DNA of 64,000 bases from Ephydatia muelleri (taxonomy: Eukaryota > Porifera > Demospongiae > Spongillida > Spongillidae), in the NCBI GenBank assembly GCA_013339895.1, contig JABACO010000019.1, positions 3,837,147 to 3,901,146 of the forward strand, read 5' to 3'. A program made the translations under genes and the position numbers. Below are positions 1-11,542 of the stretch, piece after piece. Below the pieces are notes generated by a model. That model did not search any database. It saw only the letters and a program-made list of their open reading frames with translations, and was not told where the DNA came from. How positions within the stretch are numbered: position 1 is the first letter of the stretch; each line of letters begins with the position of its first letter.

Positions 1-3000
1 GGCCAGCCATGCCCAGCAAGCAGTGGGCAGAGAAGGCAGCTGCACTACAAGCGATACGCATCCTGCATGAAGCCAAAGAGCTGGACGACAGCCTGGTGCC
101 CATAGCCAGGAGAGCTGGAGAGCTGGACGACAGCCTGGTGCCCATAGCCAGGAGAGCTGGAGAGGATAGTGACGATGTGGTGGACGAGGGAGGCAGAGGA
201 GAGAGGATGAACAAGGACGCAGGAACACAGAAGAAATCCCAGATCTATAAAAAAGAGGTTAGTCCCATTAGTGAAGTCTTAGATAATGCACCCCCCCCCC
301 ACCCACCTGCCCTGCCCACTGAAGTTACAGTAGTCACTTAGTGGAGCCTCAGATCCTCCTTCCACACCCCTTTCCTCCTCCCCACTCCACACCCTTTCCT
401 CCTCCCCACACCCCTTTCCTCCTCCCCACACCCTTTCCTCCTCCCCACACCCCTTTCCTCCTCCCCCACACCCTTTCCTCCTCCCCACACCCCTTTCCTC
501 CACCCCACACCCCTTTCCTCCTCCCACACCCCTTTCCTCCTCCCCACACCCTTTCCTCCTCTCCACACCCCTTTCCTCCTTGCATGTATGCATTAAGCGT
601 GTCTGCACAATACAGATATGGAAACTACACACTCTGTAATGCACACAGACATCTACACACACTCACATATACACACTTATTCACACACACTCACATTACC
701 CCACACACCTACACACACTCAGGTACACACACACACACACACCTCATACACACTCGCATACTCTTACTTACACACCCAGGTGCACTTGCACACACACACA
801 CTGACACACACTCAACTACACTTACACACCTACACACCCAGGTGCACTTGCACACACACACCTGCACACACCTACACACACTCACGTAACTCATCCTCTC
901 CTCATTTCAGACAGCTGCTATTCTACTTGCTTCCGGTCCCAAAGCTGGTATTGACAGTTTTCTGTATATATTTGTCCTACAAGAGACAGTGGCTGGAGGA
1001 AGTGGTCAGTACTACCAGTCCCCAGGAAGCAACGAGGGTCCCCACCCATCTTTCGGCCTCCTGACATCCAAACCCATACCTCATTCCAGGGTGAGTTTCC
1101 CAGGCCACCGATTAACCCTTGACAATCCATGTTCCCACTTTGTCACAGCTTCCTCCGTTCCCCCTGTACGTCAAGGAGAGGGAACTGCGTGTCTCTGTCC
1201 ACAGGCACTGCACAGCTGTCTCTCTCTCGGCCGAAGAATTTGACCTGTTGTGCCGTTGTCATGATGCCTTGTTCACCGAAGTCCTCCGGTTTTGCGTCCA
1301 ATCAGCCACAGTGGGAGGGAGCACAGCAGCAGAAGGGTTAAAGGATTACCTGTGTGTACCAGTTGGTTTTATGGAGCCCACAGTAGCGTACATTGATATA
1401 GAGATGGCCAAAATCATCGCCAGCTTGTCGGAGACCAGGTTCTCACCTGTTTGCTGGCCTTGCCCCCTGGAGTCCCTGTCGGATGATAGGCTGCTTGGTG
1501 TGTGCCACAGGGATTCTACTATGGGACAAGGTAAGGCCTTGGAGCTCTATCAGGTAGTGCGGGTCGACCCTCACATTACGCCTGCCTCAGAGTTCCCTGA
1601 GCACAGAGCCACTTTTGCCAGCTACTTTAAGGCCAAGTACAACTTTGACCTCACAGATCTAGGTCAGCCAGCGCTCGTTTGCGTTCCCGTGGGAACCCAG
1701 TGCCTGCAGCTGACCACTTCCCGGTACAAGGCGGCCAATGGGAGGGACTTGGAGGTGAGGTCCCACTCACGTGGCGACACAGAGCGGCTGTTCTTCCCGC
1801 AGCAGTGCAAGATGTACCGCCTCCCGGCTCACATGATGCACCTGGCCATGTGCGTGCCGTCGTTGCTATGGAGACTCGAGAACCTGCTGTTGGTCGAGGA
1901 GTTGCGCGCTGTGATTTCGAGCGTGACAAAAGTGGGCATCAATAGGAGTGGTCAAGAGTTGACGACTAGCACTGTACTCCATGGCTACAGGGATGAAGGG
2001 TGCTACACCAGTGAGGTGCGCTGCCACAACCCCACAGATGGTACCTACACAGATGCTCCCCCTTCCCTCTCCCTGTCTGGACCACACAGCGTGGGGCCAG
2101 ACTGTGGCCTCCTCCTCCAAGCCCTCACACCCAGGGGGGCCAATGATATCATCAACCTGGAGAGACTGGAGACTCTCGGGGACGCGTTCCTCAAGCTCGT
2201 GTCGGCCATGTCGGTGTGGGGTTCCAACGATACCTCTAACCTCACCAAAGCTCGCTCAAGCGCCGTGGGAAATCTCAACCTTTACACTTTGGCCATAAAC
2301 AAGGGACTTCCCGGCAAAGTGCAGTCTGATTTCAGGCCAAGAGAGGCGTGGCTTCCCCCACGGTTTGCCCCTCCTCCCCAGTCTGCTCAGGGGGAACAGG
2401 ATGCCTTGGGGTCGACGCCATGGTCACACCAGAGGATCACGGATAAGGGTGTGGCCGACTGTGTGGAGGCTCTGGCTGGTGCGTACTTGGTTGCGGGAGG
2501 GTTGATTGCTGGTCTTGCCTTCCTGGGTTGGCTGGGTTTCCTGGGACCTACCACTTCTTCAGGAGAGCCTGACGCTCTCACTGCTGCTACTAACCATGAT
2601 GATCTCTTTCATGTCCTTATTCAACATTCTCGTTCCGCGTTTCATTCGAGCTTTGGCCCATTGGTCAGCATCAGCACATGCTCCCAGTTGTGTGTTGATG
2701 GTCTGGGTACCAGGGTTCCGGTAGATGACCTGGATGCCTTGATCAGACGGTGCATGGGGACCAGTGGACCACCAAGAGTCCTTGGCTGGACCTTCAGGGA
2801 CCATTGCCTGTTTGTGCAGGCGCTCACGCACTCCTCATACGCCCGCAACTGGATCACAGATTGGTACAAGAGGTTAGAATTCCTTGGGGACGCTGTCTTG
2901 GACTACCTTGTTACCAGCCATGTCTACGCCACCAAGAGGGAGTTCACACCTGGTGAGATTTCGGCGGTGAGGTCTGCTTTGGTGAACAATGGAAGCTTTG

Positions 3001-3752
3001 CAGAGGTGGTGGTGAGAGAGCAAGTCCACACTCATCTCCTCCACACTTCCCCATCACTCTTTAGACACCTGCAACAATATATGAGCGCAATGGAGCAGAA
3101 GGCATCAGAACGGGGTGGGGAGGAGGAGGTGAGTGCCAGTTGATGAGCTGCTTTGAAACTCTCACCTCATTTGGTAATGGGACGGTACAATTGCAGGATT
3201 TGGAGCCATATGGTGAGCTCCAGGACTGTGAACCAGAGGAGCTGGAACTAGATCCCCCCAAAGTGCTAGGTGACCTGCTTGAGTCATTGATGGGGGCCAT
3301 CTTTCTAGACAGCGGCATGGATTTGGAGGCCGTGTGGAGAGTGTTTATCAAAGTATTCGGAGACAAGATCGGTATAGCTGTCCAAGATGTTGTATGCCAA
3401 TCACTATTCTTGTGAAAGACAGAGACAGTTTACATTTCCTTCCCGTGCAGATAAGTGTGAAGACTGTATCCCTGTCACACCACTCCAGCAGCTGTTTGAG
3501 ATGATGCCCAACACGCAAATGAAAATGTGAGGATTAAGGGTGGGGAGAAGGTCTTGCTAACTCATGAGTTAATGCCGTGTTGGTCTACCTGTCTCCCTCC
3601 CTCCTTTGTGCAGTAAGAGGACAAGGTGTACCCTCACTATTCAAGAGAAGGCTATATCTGAGACTGTATCTGCACGCTCTGCGCAAGCGTCAAAACAGAT
3701 TGCTGCGCGACGAGTAATTAGACGGTTGCAGGCATCAGAGACACAACAATGA
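1..3752 (+). CDS. dicer: Dicer ribonuclease, 3' part (dimerisation fold, PAZ, RNase IIIa/IIIb, dsRBD)
   Basis: This is the C-terminal half of a Dicer, the endoribonuclease that cuts double-stranded RNA and hairpin precursors into small RNAs; the helicase part lies upstream of the window. Exons seen: 1-255, about 910-1090, 1148-3128, 3197-3371, 3451-3526 and 3614-3752. In order they carry the end of the Dicer dimerisation fold (WAEKAAALQAIRILHEAKEL), the pre-PAZ stretch FGLLTSKPIP, the PAZ end (YFKAKYNFDLTDLGQP), RNase IIIa (NLERLETLGDAFLK, then DKGVADCVEALAGAYL), RNase IIIb (YKRLEFLGDAVLDYL, then KVLGDLLESLMGAIFLDSG) and a short dsRNA-binding tail ending SETQQ. Both catalytic domains keep their acidic signature residues, so it looks active. 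The linker between the RNase III domains is shorter than in vertebrates. A possible polyadenylation signal (aataaa) follows near 3905. Confidence 0.93.
78..161 (+). repeat. In-frame 42-bp tandem duplication in a Dicer exon
   Basis: A 42-bp unit occurs twice head to tail inside the first visible Dicer exon and duplicates ELDDSLVPIARRAG. The two copies look identical and the frame is kept, so the protein gains 14 residues just after the dimerisation fold. Confidence 0.9.
365..895. repeat. Pyrimidine-rich minisatellite followed by CA-rich repeat, Dicer intron
   Basis: About a dozen imperfect 20-bp units of the type CTCCTCCCCACACCCCTTTC run from 365 to 580, followed by degenerate (CA)n to about 895. 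The whole block lies in the 650-bp intron between Dicer exons ending 255 and starting 910. Long open frames over it are repeat artefacts. Confidence 0.9.
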
Positions 3753-4020
3753 AACAAACCTATCAATATGGTTGGATTATTTTTGTACTGAGAGGTGTTT
3801 CCATGGTATCCGTGTGCATTTTATTTACGACGCTTTGACCACAAGTGAGAAGGTTAGAGGTAAAAGCTGTCGAATGTGTGTTCGTCTGGTGCTCCTTTTG
3901 CGTCAATAAATCCAGTGATTTCTTTTTTTATCTCTACCAATTCTTAAAGCATACGAGTGACACCGGCGCGCGCGCACCTCAACTGACGTCCCGACAGTGA
4001 CGTTGTTAAAGGAAAGAAAT

Positions 4021-4468
4021 ATGGGATGCTGTGAAGAATGCGGGCGCTTCATCGTAAGGTTTTGCGTTGGCAGGTGGTGCAAACAGTTAAGTGTGCCGTC
4101 CCCTGCATTATACATGGCAGAAAAAAAATTGACACACAGCGTATGCTCTGACTGCTTGCAGTTGCGCTAGATTAGATGTGAAAAGGGCAAAAATCGAGCA
4201 GGTTGTGTTAGCCGAGAGAGAGAAGCAAATGATCGAACGCGAGAGACAAAGAACTGCACAGGACCTCATGACTATTGAGAAAGGCAAGCAGAAGGCGGTG
4301 AATGAGAGGGAAGCTGGCAGAAGGGCTATCATCAATGAGCAATGGACGGATGACCTCAATGCTGAAGATTCACGGAGGAACACCATTAGATATTTGCAAA
4401 GCTGTGACTTCACCTTTGAACAAATTCTAGAATATTTGAGGGTTTTGAAAAAAGCAGACCTCAAATAA
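4021..4468 (+). CDS. Tandem family member A: MGxCxxC / coiled coil / WGFT-type motif protein
   Basis: Unrecognised small protein of about 118 residues. Exon 1 (4021-4073) encodes MGCCEECGRFIVRF, with the CxxC spacing seen in its two downstream paralogues. Exon 2 (4162-4468) opens with Cys-Ala-Arg, again as in the paralogues, then gives a charged helical stretch (REKQMIERERQRTAQDL) that should form a coiled coil. It ends with RYLQSCDFTFEQILEYLRVL, the family motif. The phase-2 splice AG|T joins the exons in frame. Gene A is the shortest copy and has one motif. No signal peptide or membrane segment is visible. The paired cysteines could bind metal or be lipidated (Gly2 follows Met, so N-myristoylation is possible), but function is unknown. 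Confidence 0.6.
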
Positions 4469-6148
4469 AAGTATTGAAGATATATCTTTCTGCTGGGAGT
4501 GGGTTCAGAAACACCCAATCTTTTAGTGGCTGAATGGCGCTACTATCATAGCAATGTAGGCATTGTAGCTTTGTGAATAGATCAGTGAACAACTCCACCC
4601 GTTATGACTCATTGTTCGCACTGAATTCGCCAGTTCGGCCGCATTAATCGTTTATTCTTATTTTAAAGAAATTTTCTCATGCATGGTACGTGCTTGTAAT
4701 GTCGTTGCATGGCATGAATGCTATCTCTGCATCATGTAAATGATGTCACTGAACGTAACAAAAGAATCGCAATACAATAATTTAAGTTGGCTTAAGTTTA
4801 CATGAAAATAAAGATGTAAATTGCAGGCATATAGTTCTGAATTATTAACTAACTAGTGAGCAACCATCATCGAATCCTAGGCCACTTCGCCATTTTACTC
4901 TTAAAACGCTTGTATATAAGATGTACCGCGGTACACAAAACTGCACAACGCCGTTACTGAATTACCCTATTGCATACTTAACTAACAGAAAGCAAAAGGA
5001 AGGGTTGCATGCAACAGAATCGGCGATGAACTAGGCAACAAAAATGGGAGCTGAGAGGACCCCTACACTTGACACGGCGGGGTAAGGCACAAGGCACGGC
5101 TCACACACCTCTCTGTTTCGCCCGCCGATATGGTGTAAAGTTGTGTGCGGCGTCGAATTTCAGCTGAGTGACACTACTTAGTCAACAGAAACCAGATCGA
5201 TAGGTTCCCGCCCCCAGGGATCATTCGACTTCGGGCCCCCGATAGAACCGGTCTTATTCCACTCCAAGTGAACTCTGACAAGTGCAGTTTGGCGACAGGG
5301 GAGGACATGGATACGGACCCCGGGCCACTACGACACCATACCTCGAGCAAGAATTACTTCAAGCTCTGACCGAACGCACAAGCCATTGCTCACGAACCCC
5401 ACATATTTGTATCAGTGCGTTATGCCAAGGATTATTAATGTTAATAATCCTTGGTTATACTTGCACCATCTGAAACCGTCTTGGGACAAAATAATTATAA
5501 ACACCAAAAAAGATAACACTTATCGACCCTTTTTAAAATCTGTAATGAGTAATTGGAACACCAAACGGGAACGGTGAACACGTGCTACGCAGAATTTTGG
5601 AGTTGTGTGAGGGTTCTATCAAATCAGATTTATGCATATTCAATCGTTTGCCTCTTTGAAGTTCTTGAACAGACTTTGTTTCACTTCTTGCATTTGGTGA
5701 TGTCCTGATGTTATATGGCAGTAAGCCAGCACTGTTCCAGTTTTAATGGTTGGTCAGTTTCGCTCACTTACCCTTCATTCTTGTGCCGCTTTCATCTCCT
5801 CCTTGACTTTTGGATTTGCTAGTCCGGCCTGACAGTATCCCTGCAAAAGGCAGTCACCTGTTTCAATTCCCAGGTCCACATGACTTAACATGACTTAGTC
5901 ACTTGTCTGATTACAGTAGAGTGCTGGCGTCCCCTCAAAGCCATGTCTATAGAGGTTAGATTATATATCAATTGCAACCAGCTCAGTATAGAGAAGTTAT
6001 GTCGTAGAAAATACAGAACAGTACATTCTTTTTCTCATGTTCTGCAGGCCTTAGCAGTGACAATCAGAAGATAAATTAAGTGCGGTATATAAATATTTTA
6101 TTCGCGTTTCCATGTCGACGTTACGTGTTCGCGTCTGTTTGAGTTGGC
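4469..6148. other. Intergenic stretch with no gene seen
   Basis: No convincing exon on either strand. The only notable feature is a perfect 14-bp-arm palindrome at 5425-5454. Short open frames here lack splice context or family resemblance. Confidence 0.5.
5425..5454. repeat. Perfect short palindrome (14-bp arms, 2-bp centre)
   Basis: CCAAGGATTATTAA is followed by TG and then its exact reverse complement. It lies alone in the gap between family members A and B and could be a small hairpin or a protein-binding site; nothing else supports a function. Confidence 0.8.
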
Positions 6149-8629
6149 ATGGGTAGATGCGATGACTGTGGAAAATTTATCGCTAGATGTTTTAGAGGAA
6201 TTCGATGCAAAAGGTAAAAGCCATCTTACTTATAACGGTGACTATCGAGAGCCAAAAACTTCGCCTGTACTGTAGGTGCGCTAGAAGACGATCGGAAAAA
6301 AGATCCAACGCGAGAGCGGCTACCAAAGACGAAACAAGGGGAACGAATGACGCTGAAGCGCAGCCACCGCATGGAGAACACACACAAGGTCCTCTTGAGC
6401 TCGAGGAAGGAATGAGTAATCGAGAAAGAACAGAGACTAACCGGGATACTGCTCAAACCGCAGATTCTGACCCTGCGAATACTTTAACTGAAAAGGTTTT
6501 TCATCAGTTAACGTGTGATGTAGAGTGTAGCTGCAATGTATACCCAATTTAAGGAGTCCACGTCGGACGAAGTTACGATGCGGCAAGGTCTAACATGCGA
6601 GCAGGCACTGCTCGAGTACATACGAAGCATTCAAAGCTATTACATATTGGCAGGAGGTGAGCGCATTGGAACACATTTGAAATAGAGGATATATTTAAAA
6701 TGCTTTTTGAAAACAGCTAAAAGCGATGGGAGCGGTATAAGAGCCGCTGAGGTGAACGAGGCTAACGGCTTTGGCAGAAATATAAAAACTGTTCCGCCAC
6801 CCTGGATTTCTGCCAATGCCAACACTCATGATAGTTGCAGCAAGGATGGTAAGAAATGGCAGCTATACATACTAACTCAGTGTATACATGCAGAACTAAT
6901 TTCCTCTGATAGAAGAGGGGTTGTTTCATGGCATCCAAAGGCAGGAGACCATCAAGTGCCTGCAGAACTGGGGTTTCACTTCGGAGCAGATTGCACAGTA
7001 CATGTCTGGTGGCAGTGACAAGACCTCACGTACAATTGTTCTCAGAGAATCAGGAAGGGAGAGCTCGACTAGCAGTGAATACACTGTGGACATGTCTGCT
7101 GGAACCACTGGGGATGGCCCCTCTGTTGGAAATGGCTCCTCCGTTAAGGATAGCTTCTCGATTGGCCCAAGTATTGCAGATCACAGCTCTGCTTTGAACA
7201 GAAGCACACCAATCTTTGGAACTACCAACATGGAAACGCAGAGAGACGAGAATGATAGAAATGGTAAAATGGCAGTGTGTACGTGTGTGTGTGTGTGTGA
7301 GGTGTGTGTGAGGTGTGTGTGTGTGAGGTGTGTGTGTGAGGTGTGTGTGAGGTGTGTGTGTGAGGTGTGTGTGAGGTGTGTGTGTGAGGTGTGTGTGTGT
7401 GTGAGGTGTGTGTGAGGTGTGTGTGTGAGGTGTGTGTGTGTGTGAGGTGTGTGTATTGTGTGTATGTTTGTGTGTGTGTTTGATACACATTACTGATGTT
7501 GTTTGTATGGGCAGCTGTGCTTAGCACACCTCCTTGGGAATAGAATATGCCATCCTGTATATATCACTACCTTGTCATCTAACCCCACCCAACTTCTTTG
7601 TGCCAGTGGTGAGCTGGGTCACTCAAAGGCACCAATCCATGAAAGCCAGGGATGGTTCCACTACTGACGTTCATAAGAGGAGCATAATTGCAGAGGAGGG
7701 GAAGGAGAGGGAGGAGGGGGAAGAGAAGATGAACAATAGTGGTGGTTGTATGGGTGATAGTCAGAACATTGACCAGGACAATGGCCCAAATGGTGATAAG
7801 AATTATGGAAGAAATGGAGACCACAAAGGTTTTGTGAATAACTTTGAGAATACCGACCAATCTGAGAAAATTGTAAGAGGGAATGAGGAAAACACCACTG
7901 GGAAAAGTGATGGAAGCTTCTTTTTTGAAGAAGCTGTTGGAAATATGTTATGCAATCTGAACACCACACGCTCATGTTACACAGATGCTGTACAGCCTGA
8001 TGGGCCTTCCCTCCTTGATAGAACCCCCCATCCCCTCCCTGATAGAGCTCCTCCTCACATCAATCACTCTTATGGACCCCGCCCACTCTGAAGGAGTGTC
8101 CAACCCAGATGTACACTCCCATACTGATGGTCACGCTACTAATACCATTGATGAAAACACAGTGCCTGCTTCACAGAACTACAAAGATGGTTCACATGAA
8201 TGCATCTCTTCAGGCACTGAGGAAATGACAGTTGGAAAAATGGCTCCTCAAGATAGTGCTTCAAGTATTATTAATGATAGTCATAAAACAATCAATGTCA
8301 TGGATGAGAGGAAAGTTGAGACTTTAACTGTTGACAGCATCTCTGACACAGTGCAGGCAGGGACCGTAGGTGCCATAGAAACAGGTGTCACGCAACTGGG
8401 CTGCATGGGTGATGATGACTCTTCCACTGATGATGGGAAAACCGCTCTGTGTGCTGAAACTGAAACCAATGCTGAAAGCACAGTCATTTATGAGGCTACT
8501 GACAGTGATGATAACAAAACCCCTATTGTGTGTGAAAATAATAAAATGGTGTCCAGTGATGAGCACAACGAAGGCAGAGGAACACTGTTCAATTCATCAT
8601 TGCTTTTACGTGTCTTAGTAGGTATTTGA
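6149..8629 (+). CDS. Tandem family member B: MGxCxxC protein with two WGFT-type motifs and acidic tail
   Basis: Unrecognised. Exon 1 (6149-6213) encodes MGRCDDCGKFIARCFRG; exon 2 (from 6276) opens with CARRRSEKRS, parallel to the paralogues. A probable exon near 6552-6655 holds a variant motif (MRQGLTCEQALLEYIRSI), an exon at about 6718-6846 is Gly/Asn-rich, and the exon at 6914-7263 carries IKCLQNWGFTSEQIAQYM followed by a Ser/Thr-rich stretch. After a (GT)n-filled intron an exon from 7612 continues as an acidic, Asn/Asp/Ser-rich tail to 8629. Most junctions are phase 1. The tail changes frame between about 7990 and 8090, near C-runs, so there is either a further intron or a frameshift. Exon 2 would stop at 6552 if read through, so a donor near 6493 is inferred. 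Confidence 0.5.
7278..7490. repeat. (GT)n / GAGGTGTGTGT repeat in an intron of member B
   Basis: Alternating GTGTGTGT and GAGGTGTGTG units fill about 210 bp of the intron after 7263. Each GAGGTGTGTG unit resembles a splice donor. Confidence 0.9.
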
Positions 8630-9237
8630 CTGCAGATGTTCATAAATGTATGCTCACATTTAAACATTTGTACTTTACTAGTTAACATTTAACAACTGAT
8701 TAATACTATGTGTAAATCATTAAAACTAGTTAATATACCTATTAATCATCTATTAATTAGTTAGCCTCTCCTCTTTCCACAATCTCTGCCATATGAAGTG
8801 TGGGTCAGGTACACTGATCACTTTTACCATATAGAATAGTTGTCTTCTGTGTGCAATGTATGTGATTTATAAATATTTTAGTAATTGTACAACTGAACAC
8901 AATACAAAAGAAACAGTTATTTAACACATGGGTCAGTCAGAGTCTAAGGTAATACATGTATTAATCAAACTGCATATATTTTTTAAATGTATGGTTCAAA
9001 CTACATATTTAGAATTTTGATAATCTACTACACTCTGTTATTATGACGTAACGATTGGAAATCAACCGCTGCGTCGTCCGTCTCGTCCATTGCCACGTAA
9101 CTTATAACACGCGTCGCGTCGGCGTCTAAACACTTTGCTTAGAGGGCAAACATGGGTGAGAAGGCGAGGGAAGCGAGACGACGAGGAGCCTTATACGACA
9201 TTACTTTTTAAAAATTCAAATCTTACAAAGTGACGCC

Positions 9238-11006
9238 ATGGGCCGCTGTAAAGACTGCAGGTGCTATATAGTTCGATGTTACGAGGCGACCGCTGCAAGC
9301 GGTGAGTGCAGAGCGTCAAATCACAGTCACGCGACCTGCTGCATACATACGTGGCCCCATTTACAGCTGCGCCAGAGTGATGGAAGAGGAGAAGCGGGAA
9401 ATGGCGGAACTGGAGGTGAGGCTTGTGGAGGAGCAGCTGGCGACCAGACGTGAGATGCAAATGACGGCGCTCGAACAGAACCTTCTCGAGGCGGAAGTTC
9501 AGCAGACGGCAGAGGAGACGAGACGAGAGACTGAGATGACGTTCCTGGAGTCTATCAGACGGAACGAACAGAGAGAAAGCGAAATTACTAATACGGTCCG
9601 CTGTTTGAGAGAGTGGGGTTTTACCTGTGAGCAGGCATTGGAGTACGTAAGGCTGATCTCAGAAGAGAATAACTATGCTGGTAGTAAGTTATTAAAATGC
9701 TAATTGAGTGCGCACGTCATGCAGATATTCTGCGCATAGAAACGTACAATGGTGAAGGATGGACGGAGGTAGCAAGGTACCTCAAGCAATTTGGAATGAC
9801 TAGTGAACAGACAGAACAGTGTAGAGAACTGTCTCTTAAAAGCCTTACTGAGAACAAAAAACTGGATGACGCTAACGAAAAGCTATATGAAAGCATCTCA
9901 AATCCAGTAATTGCAGGTATATAGGTCGATTCTATAAAAAATAAAAAAAATCCTTTGTTAAGTTGACTCACAATACATAGAAGACACGACAAGTAAAAAA
10001 GACATGACGAGGCCACATGACGATATCGAGAGCACGTATGAACGTTACGCTGATGGTAAGCGATTTATGACGTTATGACGCTGCTTCATTTTAAGCCTCG
10101 TACTTACCAGGATCAAATGGCATTCACAGCTGCATATCGGCAGGACAAGGCTCACTCTGCCAACAAATCATGCGGCAACTGCAACTAGGTCAGAAAAACT
10201 GTGCTTCAAATGGTAGGCTAAAAAGTGCCACTGTTTTAAAAATACGCCCTTCGCTGTAGTGAAGTCACACACATTACCTTAAGTCACATGGATTGCGTTA
10301 TCACCACTGTCCCTAAGGTGAAGGCAAAAATAAATCAGGTGAAAATGAAGGCAAAACTGAAGAGAATGCATGTGAAAATGTGAACACAGCAGGATGTAAT
10401 GACGTTACCCCAGGGATTAAAAAGGGCACTGATAAGAGTATAGAAGCCCTCAAAAGTACCTCGAACATGGATGATGATGATGTCAGCAATGCTATCTTTG
10501 AAGAGGAAACCACAAATAATGAAGACATTGGTAAGGACAGTATCCTCATCTATACAAATTAATGATACTACATTCTTCTTGTTTGTAGTAAGCTATAAAC
10601 CAAGTATTAAAGAGGAGAGTATGGAAGCCCATGAAAGCACCCCTAACATGGAAGATGGGAGGGTTGATGTCAGCAGTGCTATCTTTGAAGAGGAAGACAC
10701 AAACGATGGAGACTTTGGTAAGGACAGCACACCCATCTGCATAAAATTCATGACATTTTGCACCTTCTTCTAGGGCACCACAGACCCAGTAAAACTTTCC
10801 AAACTCAAAGACGAATGACAATTTTGTATCTTCGCCAATGGGGATTCACGAGTGAGGAGGTGGCGGAATACCTAAGGCAAACGAGAGGCGTCAGCAGCAG
10901 TGCCACCAATAGCAGTGAGTGTCTCACAAGAGGTTACCACATTACATGTTCTCCCTCTCCTCTCCCATACACAGTGGACAGAATGAGCAGCTGTCATATA
11001 AAATGA
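9238..11006 (+). CDS. Tandem family member C: MGxCxxC protein with three WGFT-type motifs
   Basis: Unrecognised, the longest copy. The first exon encodes MGRCKDCRCYIVRCYE; the second (about 9366-9682) opens with Cys-Ala-Arg and continues as a strong coiled coil (EEEKREMAELEVRLVEEQLA) to motif 1, RCLREWGFTCEQALEYVRLI. Motif 2 (RYLKQFGMTSEQTEQCRELS) is in the exon from 9723. Short exons follow near 9980-10051, 10111-10187, 10319-10531 and 10590-10717, all phase 1. The last two, both containing AIFEEE, are duplicates of each other. Motif 3 (LYLRQWGFTSEEVAEYLRQT) is in the last exon, and the gene ends at 11006. The junction between exons 1 and 2 is one base out of phase with canonical sites, so the start or that splice is uncertain. 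Confidence 0.55.
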
Positions 11007-11120
11007 GAATATCACCTGCTCACATGTGCATAAGCAATTTTTTTAATAATTGCGTTTTTTGCACAATACTACAGCATGATGGACAATGATAAAAAAAAGT
11101 GAACTGGTTTATAACATTTC

Positions 11121-11241
<121 letters not shown>

Positions 11242-11542
11242 GAATGACCATATTTGGGTGTCATGAAGTCAAGCATACCAGACATAACTAACTGGAGGGG
11301 CGAGGCTTATTTAAACAACTTATGTCCCTATACCAATAGAAAATAAGGTACCATCATGTCTTTAGGTGCTGTACTTCTTACAACAACTTAAAAGATGTTA
11401 GCAACAAAAATACATAGATCAACACATAAGGCCATATATGGCACAGCTCTCAACAGAGCAGCATGTTAAGTGTATATAATTGCACAATACAAAATCATTC
11501 TATTCACTGTTTAAAAAGTCTTTTGTTCAAAGGCATGTCTGG

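Noticed and set aside
279-889. Long open frames on both strands (Pro/His/Thr-rich and Gly/Glu/Arg-rich)
   Set aside because: They are translations of the CTCCTCCCCACACC and (CA)n repeats in a Dicer intron.
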